Origin: Chitinophagaceae bacterium
GTDB lineage: Bacteria > Bacteroidota > Bacteroidia > Chitinophagales > Chitinophagaceae
Reading direction: 5' to 3'
Assembly: GCA_019752045.1 (NCBI GenBank)
Contig: JAIEMP010000004.1
Span: 372,001 to 436,000 of the forward strand
DNA length: 64,000 nucleotides
This document shows positions 24,086-33,200 of this stretch, piece after piece (position 1 is the first letter of the stretch; every line of letters starts with the position of its first letter). The notes beneath the pieces are model-generated. The model was not told the DNA's origin. It saw only the letters and a list, made by a program, of their open reading frames with translations, and searched no databases. The translations under genes and the position numbers were made by a program.

Positions 24086-24724
24086 ATGAGTTTACGATTA
24101 GGGGACATAGCTCCCAACTTTAAAGCAAGGACTTCTGTTGGCGAAATAGATCTTTATGAATATCTCGGTGATGGCTGGGGTGTATTGTTTAGTCACCCGG
24201 CCGATTACACTCCCGTGTGTACAACAGAGCTGGGAAAAACAGCTTTATTAAAACTGGAATTTGAAAAACGGAATGTAAAGGTGCTTGCGTTAAGTGTTGA
24301 TGGATTAGACAGACACAAAGGCTGGATCAGCGATATCAATGAAACACAGCATACATCGGTTGAGTTCCCCATTATTGCAGATGAAGACAGAACCGTTGCC
24401 AATTTGTATGATATGATTCATCCCAATGCATCCGAAACAGCTACAGTACGTTCATTATTTATTATTGGTCCGGATAAGAAAGTAAAACTGTTTATTACGT
24501 ATCCTGCATCAACCGGAAGAAATTTTCATGAAGTGTTACGTGTCATTGATTCGTTACAGTTAACAGCTAACTACAGTGTAGCCACACCGGCCGATTGGAA
24601 AGAAGGAGAAGATGTAATTGTTGTACCGTCGGTTAGTACGGAAGCTGCCATTGAAAAATTTCCGAAAGGAGTGAGAGTGGTTAAACCTTATCTGCGTTAT
24701 ACACCGCAACCCAACCTGGATTAA
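24086..24724 (+). CDS. 1-Cys peroxiredoxin (Prx6 family)
   Basis: 212 residues. Reduces hydrogen peroxide and organic peroxides with a single peroxidatic Cys. The catalytic motif is HPADYTPVCTTELG (Cys about 47), with Arg in ATVRSLFIIGPDKKVKLF. The C-terminal extension from about residue 160 (RVIDSLQLTANYSVATPADW, then EKFPKGVRVVKPYLRYTPQP) is the dimerising arm of the Prx6 group; no second resolving Cys is seen. A palindrome overlaps its promoter, suggesting control by a dedicated regulator. Confidence 0.93.
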   Translation: MSLRLGDIAPNFKARTSVGEIDLYEYLGDGWGVLFSHPADYTPVCTTELGKTALLKLEFEKRNVKVLALSVDGLDRHKGWISDINETQHTSVEFPIIADEDRTVANLYDMIHPNASETATVRSLFIIGPDKKVKLFITYPASTGRNFHEVLRVIDSLQLTANYSVATPADWKEGEDVIVVPSVSTEAAIEKFPKGVRVVKPYLRYTPQPNLD

Positions 24725-24728
24725 AAGA

Positions 24729-24855
24729 ACGGTGGGTCACCCCATCGTTACAATTAAATAATAGTAATCACAAAGGGTGGCTCAACGGGATCAATGCCGG
24801 TGAGCCACCCTTTTAATAACTTGTATGTTTGAGTATGATAAGGGTGACCCACCGT
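24729..24855. repeat. Nested inverted repeats after the peroxiredoxin gene
   Basis: Outer perfect 14-bp arms ACGGTGGGTCACCC (24729-24742) and GGGTGACCCACCGT (24842-24855) enclose an inner hairpin of AAAGGGTGGCTCA with TGAGCCACCCTTTT. The arms of both hairpins are themselves alike. Confidence 0.75.
24772..24814 (+). terminator. Terminator of the peroxiredoxin gene
   Basis: Stem of AAAGGGTGGCTCA (24772-24784) and TGAGCCACCCTTTT (24801-24814). The T run is short and partly paired. Confidence 0.6.
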
Positions 24856-24891
24856 ATTGAAGGTTTAAGATAAAAAGGGGATGCCACACCA

Positions 24892-25614
24892 TTATTTTAC
24901 CCATTTTTCAAATTGTTGCAACAAAGCTCTCAAATCCTTGCTCAGCGGGGCCTCCAGTTCAATGGTTTGATTCGTTGAATCTGTAAAAGAAAGTTTCCAT
25001 GCATGCAGTGCCAGCCTGTTCATTAACGGACGTTCCTCCTCATCTGCTTTTGACAGTTTGAATTTTTTTCGTTTCAAAGAAGATAAGAGGATGGGTGTTG
25101 CAGTGCCATACACTTCATCACATACAATGGGGTGACCAATATGTTTCATGTGCACACGGATCTGGTGTGTGCGTCCTGTATGAATCTGAAACTGCATCCA
25201 TGAATATTGTGCATGTTCTTCGAGCACTTTATAATCAGTTAAAGAGGCACGACCTTTTACATGTGTAATGTAAGTGGCGTTTTTAGCAGGGTGCTCCATA
25301 ATCGGTGCATCCACACTTCCTTCTTTATTTTGCAAAGTGCCGTGTACAAGACCGAGATAAAATTTTTCTACAACTCTGTCTTCAAATTGTTTTGAAAGGA
25401 GCTTGTGTGTTTCTTCATCTTTTGCAAATACAATTAAACCACTGGTGAATTTATCCAGACGATGAACGATCCACACCTTGCCATATTTTTCATTCAACCA
25501 ATCTTTAAGCGATGGTTCACTCTGCATCCTGTCTGGAATAGACAACAGACCGGATGGTTTGTTGAGCGCAACCCAATGATCCGTTTCTGCAATAATTTCC
25601 AGTTTATTCTTCAT
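24892..25614 (-). CDS. RluA-family pseudouridine synthase
   Basis: 240 residues. Isomerises uridine to pseudouridine in rRNA or tRNA. The catalytic motif is WIVHRLDKFTSGLIVFAK (Asp about 53; the usual HRLDxxTSG). Other conserved blocks are WVALNKPSGLLSIPD, FQIHTGRTHQIRVHMKHIGH and PLMNRLALHAWKL. There is no N-terminal S4 domain, so it resembles the short RluA/TruC/RluC-like members; the target base cannot be stated. Its start overlaps the end of the next upstream gene by 11 bp, indicating co-transcription. Confidence 0.9.
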   Translation of the reverse strand: MKNKLEIIAETDHWVALNKPSGLLSIPDRMQSEPSLKDWLNEKYGKVWIVHRLDKFTSGLIVFAKDEETHKLLSKQFEDRVVEKFYLGLVHGTLQNKEGSVDAPIMEHPAKNATYITHVKGRASLTDYKVLEEHAQYSWMQFQIHTGRTHQIRVHMKHIGHPIVCDEVYGTATPILLSSLKRKKFKLSKADEEERPLMNRLALHAWKLSFTDSTNQTIELEAPLSKDLRALLQQFEKWVK

Positions 25615-26605
25615 CTCTGTTCTTGCCTTTAAGTTCTTCTTTCTTTTTTACAAATGATTTGTTGAGGAATTTCAACAGTCTCACTTCTTTTTCATTCAGG
25701 TAGCGCCACTTGCCACGGTCTACATTTTTCTTTGTGAGGTTGGCAAACAACACACGGTCCAATCCTTTTACATCATAGCCCAACGATTCAAACATCCGAC
25801 GTACAATACGGTTGCGGCCACTGTGTATTTCAATGCCAATTACTTTTTTATTTTTCGGATCTGCATAACCCAATGCATCAGGAGCAATAAATCCATCTTC
25901 GAGTGTAACGCCTGCTAACATTTTTTCAAAATCTTTTTTCTCCAGATTTCTGTCGAGTGTTACTTCGTATACTTTCTTTACCTGAAAACTTGGATGTGAT
26001 AATTTTTGTGTGAGTTCTCCATCATTGGTTAACAGCAATACACCGGTTGTGTTTCTGTCTAAACGCCCAACAGGATATATGCGTTGTGTTGATACACCTC
26101 TCATTAAATCCATAATAGTTCTTCTTCCCTGCGGATCTTCTGAAGTAGTGATATAATCTTTTGGTTTGTTAAGCAGGATGTACACCAGCTCTTTTTGTAT
26201 GCTGATTTTTTTACCGTTAACTTTTACTTCATCCTTATCTGTTACTTTATGTCCCGGCTCTGTAATCACTTTTCCATTTACCACAACGGTACCTTTTTTA
26301 ATTACCGCTGCCGCTTCACGTCTGCTGCACACATCGCAATGCGCCAGATATTTATTCAATGGCATTTCGCCACCGGTATTCTCTTTTTTAAACGTAATGG
26401 GTTGTGCAGGAGTTTGTGCTTTTGCAGCAAGGGGTCCTTTCTTTACTCTGGTATCTTGTGCACGCAGGCTGTTTTCTTCCGCTTTCTTTTTAGCAAAGTA
26501 CTCGTTCTTCTCTGCTCTTGCCTGTTTCTTTTCCTGGCGGAACTCTTCTTTTTTTTGTGCGTTTGTTTTCTGACTTTGAAAATTACCAAAACTCTTTTTT
26601 GCCAT
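25604..26605 (-). CDS. RsuA/RluB-family pseudouridine synthase with basic N-terminal extension
   Basis: 333 residues from ATG 26605 (the open frame extends further upstream but MAKKSFGNFQSQKTNAQKKE is the natural beginning). Residues 1-90 are a Lys/Gln/Glu-rich low-complexity region. An S4 RNA-binding domain follows (MPLNKYLAHCDVCSRREAAA, VVVNGKVITEPGHKV), then the RsuA-type catalytic core with YPVGRLDRNTTGVLLLTNDG (Asp in GRLDxxTxG) and GRNRIVRRMFESLGYDV. It probably modifies 23S (RluB) or 16S (RsuA) rRNA. It forms an operon with the RluA-type gene. Confidence 0.92.
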   Translation of the reverse strand: MAKKSFGNFQSQKTNAQKKEEFRQEKKQARAEKNEYFAKKKAEENSLRAQDTRVKKGPLAAKAQTPAQPITFKKENTGGEMPLNKYLAHCDVCSRREAAAVIKKGTVVVNGKVITEPGHKVTDKDEVKVNGKKISIQKELVYILLNKPKDYITTSEDPQGRRTIMDLMRGVSTQRIYPVGRLDRNTTGVLLLTNDGELTQKLSHPSFQVKKVYEVTLDRNLEKKDFEKMLAGVTLEDGFIAPDALGYADPKNKKVIGIEIHSGRNRIVRRMFESLGYDVKGLDRVLFANLTKKNVDRGKWRYLNEKEVRLLKFLNKSFVKKKEELKGKNRDEE

Positions 26606-26642
26606 ACTATTTGTATTTGCTGTTTTGCAACAGGATGAGGAA

Positions 26643-26650
26643 CAAAGATA
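26643..26650 (-). promoter_or_regulatory. -7 box of the RsuA/RluB operon
   Basis: TATCTTTG on the minus strand, 37 nt upstream of the ATG at 26605. Confidence 0.45.
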
Positions 26651-26821
26651 ACTGAAATGCATTAGGGGCAGAAATGTGCTTTCTGCATGCGTGCAATCGA
26701 GGATTGTAATGGCAAGAAAAGAGTAGTGGGGAATGTATGTACTCTGCGGAAAGCTTTGTGAGAAAAAGCTGTTTGATGCACTGGGGTCTGTTTTAAATGC
26801 AACTACTCGTCCTGAATGCAT

Positions 26822-27242
26822 CGCATTCTTTTTATGATAAAAATCTAATTGGTTATGTATGTAGTCTCAGATTATTGATGCAGTTTTTATCTGCTGAAAC
26901 ATCACAGCTGCATTGTTTGTTGTTATAGAAAAGCTATAAAAAAATATATAAGTACTGAATGTGTTGCCTTCATTTTGTTTTCTATTAAAATACCAACTTA
27001 TAGGTATTGCACTGCATATTGAATCATATTAAATTCATAGTGTATAATACGCACTATTCTATTTGTCTCTAAGAATACAGTAAAAAGACGGTTTTATTAC
27101 GAAACCCACTTGTTTAGATTTGATCTGTTTAGAATTGTCTCTGTAATTCCTGCTGAGAAGATTGAAATCCATTTTCTGCTGTAAAACCTTCCTGTAAAGA
27201 AATTGCCCTCAAATCAAATTGTATTACCATCAACTGCTTATT
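26822..27242. other. Long A/T-rich upstream region of the giant secreted protein
   Basis: No gene seen. It contains CCAACTTATAGG-type short symmetric stretches and many TATA runs. A TAGATTTG box at 27115-27122, with T residues at the -33 position, is the best promoter candidate and would give a leader of about 115 nt. Confidence 0.5.
27115..27122 (+). promoter_or_regulatory. Candidate -7 box for the giant secreted protein
   Basis: TAGATTTG matches TAnnTTTG; TTT lies 20 nt upstream. Confidence 0.4.
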
Positions 27243-30200
27243 ATGAACAGAATACATTCTGCTGCCCGTTCCTTTCTAATCATTTACACGGTTTTAGCTA
27301 CAACTGTTTTAAAGGCGCAAACCTTTAATAAGATTAAAGAAATTAATACCACTGCAACGGTTGGCTCCATTGCTACTTTCAGTTCCTGTGCCGTAGGGAA
27401 TACAATATTCTTTGCTGCCAATGATGGGAACATTGGGAGTGAATTATGGAAAACCGAAGGCACAGCAGCAAGTACAATGCTCGTGAAAGATATACGAGCA
27501 GGTATTAACGGTTCAGTGATTAATAATATGGTTGAAGCAAACGGACTACTTTATTTCACAGCCGACGATGGTGTGAATGGTGGGGAACTCTGGCGCAGTG
27601 ATGGTACAAACGGAGGTACTTACATGCTAAAAGATATTCGGTCGGGAAGTGCTGGCTCAGGTATTGTCCAGATATATAATCATACCGAAGTACTTTATTT
27701 TTCAGCCAATAATGGAACAAATGGTTTGGAGTTGTGGAAAACAGACGGAACCGAAGCCGGTACAGTAATGGTCAAAGATATTTTTACAGGACCCAGCAAC
27801 TCTATGTTTGGAACGGCATCATCTAATGCGTTTCTTTCAATGGGAGCCGATGTATATTTTGCAGCTTCATCAAGCAATGGTCGTGAATTATGGAAGAGTG
27901 ATGGCACAGACTCAGGAACTGTCATGGTTAAAGATATCTGGACAGGTGGATTTTCTTCCATCTCAAATCATAAAGCAGCGTTGGTAAACGGAAAATTATA
28001 TTTTGCTGCATCAAATGGCAATACAATTAATGGAACAGAACTGTGGGCAACCGATGGTACAGATGCAGGCACTTATTTAGTAAAAGACATTGCAAATGGT
28101 TCTGCAAGCGCCTCTCCAAATAATTTAATCGAGTTTGATGGCACTTTATTTTTCACGGCATCAAGCACCAATAATGGAACGCCTGATTTATGGAAAACTG
28201 ATGGAACAAATAGCGGTACAGTGATGGTAAGAAATTTTGTAGCTGATGGTATTGGACTAGCCGTAGGGACCAGCAATATAAGTAATCAGTTTACTGTTGT
28301 TGGTAATAAATTGTTCTTTGTTAATAATACCGGACCTCTTGGTGTTGAATTATATATGACAGATGGAACTGCAGGAGGTACTGGAATAGTAAAAGACATT
28401 CTTCCCGGTCAAAATGGAAGCACTCCCACAAGTCTAATATCATGGAATGGGAAAGTTTATTTTTCTGTTTTTGTACAAAGTTTTGTATCAGAAAGAAAAT
28501 TATTCTATTCCGATGGAACAACTGTGGGAACATCATTTGTAACATATGACGAGCTTTCACCCATTTTATCAGTGAGTACAGGCAACTTCGCATCAACAGA
28601 AAACCAGCTGTTTTTTGGAGGTATTACAATTGATCAGGGAAATGAAGTTTGGAAAACCGATGGTACTTCCGCAGGTACAAATCTTATCAGCGATATTAAT
28701 ACTGTTGTAACAGGCACTCCAAACTCAGGTGCTTCATTGTTTGGCTCAACTACAATGAATGGCTACTATTATTTTGCAGCTGCAAATTCTACTCAAGGTT
28801 TAGAAATTTGGAAAAGTAATGGTACGGAAGCAGGCACTGTCATAGTTAAAGATATCTGGCCGGGCAAGGGCTCATCCAACCCTTTGAATTTCTTTACAGC
28901 CGGGGGCTTTGTTTACTTTTCTGCTACGGATAACTTTAATGGAACCGAGTTATGGAAAACAGATGGTACAGAAACCGGAACAGTAATGGTGAAAGATATC
29001 TGGACTGGTTTGTCCTCTTCAGCACCAAGGCAATTTACAGTGAGTAATAACCTTGTTTATTTTCATGCAGAAGATCCCATAAATGGCAGAGAGCTATGGA
29101 AAACTGATGGCACAGCAGCTGGTACAAGCCTTGTACAGGAATTAGTAGCAGGTATTGGAAGCGGCTTGCCGAATGCCAATGACTTTATTTCAGCAGGCAA
29201 CTATGCTTACTATGCATTTGGTAAGTTGTATAAAGTGGATGGAACTACAAATACAATTACAGAACTTTCTTCATCTATTGTTAATGTAAATGATCTTGGA
29301 GTAAATAATGATACGCTCTATATCATAGGAAGAAATACATTAAGTCAAACAGTTTTATGGAAAAGCTTTAATGGAGCGGCACCTGTTCAGGTTAAAATCC
29401 TCAGCAATTCTACTTTAAGCGGTTATCAATTGACTGCTTGTAATGGTAAAATGTTTTTCAATGCTAACAACGGAACTTCAGGACAGGAACCCTGGGTGAG
29501 TGATGGTACAGAAGTAGGAACTTACATGATCAAAGATATTAATCCGGGTGCTGGAAGCTCACAACCATTTCAGTTTGTGGCTTCACATGGTAAAGTTTAT
29601 TTCCAGGCATCTAATGCTGCAAATAATTTTGAGCTTTGGGCTACAGATGGGACTGAAGCAGGAACATATCTTGTAAAAGATATTTTTCCCGGCTCTACTA
29701 ATAATGGATTTCCCTCTGCTATGATTGCAAAACCCGGAGGTAATATTTTATTTGTGGCCACCGATGGTGTAAGTGGAGTAGAATTATGGGAAAGTGATGG
29801 AACAACCTCCGGAACAAATTTGAAACAGGATTTTAATACAAGTGGTGATGGCTTTACCATCCCTGGCAGATTTTTAAATTATTCGCAGGATTTTCTCCTT
29901 ACCAAATTGAATAATGGTAATGACCTGCTTTTTTTTGCACGAAGTGCAGATAAAGGCATTCAGTTATACACCGGTAGTATTGCCGGAACTTATTTGTATG
30001 TAAATGATACAAGCCGGTTAAATGATGCTTTCACTACTGCTGTGGGCAGCAATGCAAATAACGGAAGTCAGTCTGCTCCGTTTGTAACACTAACTTATGC
30101 CTTGTCGCAGGCAAGCGAAGGCGATACGATTTATGTTGATGCAGGCATATATGCTGAACAAGTAATTATTAATAAAGGCATTACTATCATTGGAGCGGGC

Positions 30201-33200
30201 CAAAATTTTACTTCATTTATACCACCAGCTACAACATTGGTACCAGCGCCGGGGCCTTTTACCGAAATAGGTTTATTTGAAACAACGCAAGGAATTGGGG
30301 ATGTTCATATCAGCAATCTTTATATCAACAGTATTAATACTTCACAAAACATCATTATACAAAGTGGGGGTAGTGTAAAAAATTGTACACTCCTCAATGG
30401 TGGCCAAGGTATTTTCTTTAGGGTGGAATCAGCAGTGAAAACAGCACTGATAGAAAATAATTATATACAGCCTCAAGGTATTGGTATTAACTGCCAGGGT
30501 AGCAGCATGACTGCAATTATCATCAACAATACAATTACTAACCCAGCAGGTTTTTTTGCCGGTATTTTTGCCGGTCTCGATTTTGGGCCTTTACCACAAC
30601 TTACAATTCAAAATAATTTACTTACCAATACCGGATTCTCTGGTATAGGGATGGAAGTAAACAGCTATAACGGTAATTATAACCTTAACAGCATAGTTGG
30701 CTTCCCACTTGCAATTCGTACATATAATACAGGCAATACACCCAATGCAACCTGTAACTGGTATGGCACAACAACTGCCGGTACTATTGCAGGAATGATT
30801 AACGGAAGTATTAATTACATTCCTTACATAACGAATAGTACAGATAATAGCAGCAACAATGGTTTTCAACCGGTGAATGCAGCATGCAGCGGAAGAAATA
30901 TTTATTATGTAAATGACAACAGCCTTACAGGAGATGTATTTACTTCTGCTATTGGCAGTAACAGTAATAATGGTTCGCAGTCTGCTCCTTTTGCCAGCAT
31001 CAGTTATGCGTTAACGCAGGCAGCACCAGATGATTATATTTATGTAGATGCCGGAACTTTTACTGAGCAGGTAACAACGGATAAAGGCATCTCTATTTTT
31101 GGTGCAGGGCAAAATCTTACTTCTATTCTTAAACCAGCTGTAACTGTTGCGCCACCAGGTTTATTTACTGAACAGGGTGTTATTCAAACTGCACAAAGTA
31201 TTACAGGCGATGTGCACATCAGTAATCTTTCGGTAACCGGAGATCACACCGTGGGCGTAACGTCAGTTATCTTTCAAACCGGTGGCAGTGTAAAGAATTG
31301 TAAACTGCAAAATGGTAACCAGGGAATTTTCGTTCGTATTGATTCCACCATCAATAATGCTAACAAAACAATTTTTGTAGATGCAAATACGATCCATGCG
31401 GAGTATATCGCAGTAAATTTTGCAGGGCTCAAATTAACTGCTACGCTAACCAATAATACATTGGCCACTTTCAATCCGGGCTTTTCAACTGGGGTATTTG
31501 CAGGATTAGATTTTGGAACGCTTAACGGATTAACGGTTACCGGCAACACCTTCAGTTCTTTTGTAAGTGACGGACTTTTGGTAAGAACAAACAATGGAAC
31601 AATATCACAAAACAGTTTCTTAGGCACCGGGCCAAAAGCCATCAATAAAATTGGAGGCAGTAATATCAACGCTACCTGCAACTGGTTTGGCTCTGCAGAT
31701 GTAAATGTATTGGCATCTAAAATAACACCCGGTGTTACTTTTTCACCATGGTTGGTGAATGGAACTGATAACAGCAGTGCAATTGGTTTTCAGCCTTTAC
31801 CAAATGTTTGTACCGGAAGACAAACCCGGTTTTATGTAAACAACAACACTTCTGCCACAAAAATCTTTACAACAGCTGCTGGTAATGATGCAAACCCCGG
31901 CATTCCATCGGCTCCATTTGCAACCATCAGTGCTGCTTATCAAAAAGCACAAACCGGCGACAGTCTCTTTATAGATGCAGGAACTTATAGCCCCGGAGAT
32001 GGTACTATTGGAAAATCAATCACGTTGGTTGGTACAAACTACCTTACATCTCCCAACGATGTAACGAATCCTTTAAATGCTAATAGCAGCAGGGTGGCTG
32101 AAACCATCATTAGTAATCTTACATGGACAATTGGTGCTAATGATATAAGAGTTAAAGGATTTACGTTTGACCCGCAAAGTAAAACGGCTCTTGTACAAAC
32201 TAATAACAGCCTTGATTTTGATAATGTAGAAATTTCCAAAAATATATTTTTGGCAAAGAGTACAATCACTGTTGTGAATTTAACCGGCAAACAACAATCT
32301 CCACTGGTAACAAAGAATTATGTAATTAATGATAACAGATTTATAAAGCAGTCAGGCGGCGGCAGCACCAGTATTTCTATCAACGCTATAGATACAGTGC
32401 AAATCAACAACAATGTATTTAATACCGATAATACCAGTGCTAATAATGCAAGAATTCAAAATAGCATAGTTGTTAACGGGTTAACCGGAGACATTGTTAT
32501 ATCTAATAACCAGGCCTACCAGCAGAATATTTTCATTAACGGAATATCTGCGAAAAAAACAACTATTTCATTGAATACAGCGGATGAGTGTAACAGGCTT
32601 TTCTTTGCCAGCAGTAGTAACGTAAACCCGAACGAGGTAGAGATTACAGATAATGTTATAACCAATCCCAGAAGTACCGGAGGTCCTGTAATTAGTTATG
32701 TAAGAAGCAACGGAACAAACTTAAGCAGTCCCAACATTGCAAGGATTGAAAGAAATACAATTACCCTTAATGGAACTGGTTTAACCTTTGTAGCTCAGGC
32801 ATTGATTGCACCAACCATTGACGCAGCTTCTGCCAATACACAGGTATATATCAGGGATAATAAATTAAGCATTACCGGTGATTTTAGTACACAGTCTGGT
32901 GCAAATAATTATGTGTCTGCTATTCGTTTTTTAAATAACAGCAGACAGGTTGTTGTTGAACGCAATGAAATGCAGTTTACTGCCACTAACTATGGTAGTG
33001 CCAATAAATTTGGTATCGGCTTTTTACACAATGGCTTACAACCCGGGACTAGTTTTAACTTTCAGAATAATAAATTTTCAGGCTTCCCGACTTCAGTGGG
33101 CATTCAAAATAATGGCAATGCAAATAATTATGGAGAGCTGCCCAATGGTGTTACGGTAAACATCAACAACAATAGTTTTACAGGCGATGTGATGTCAATT

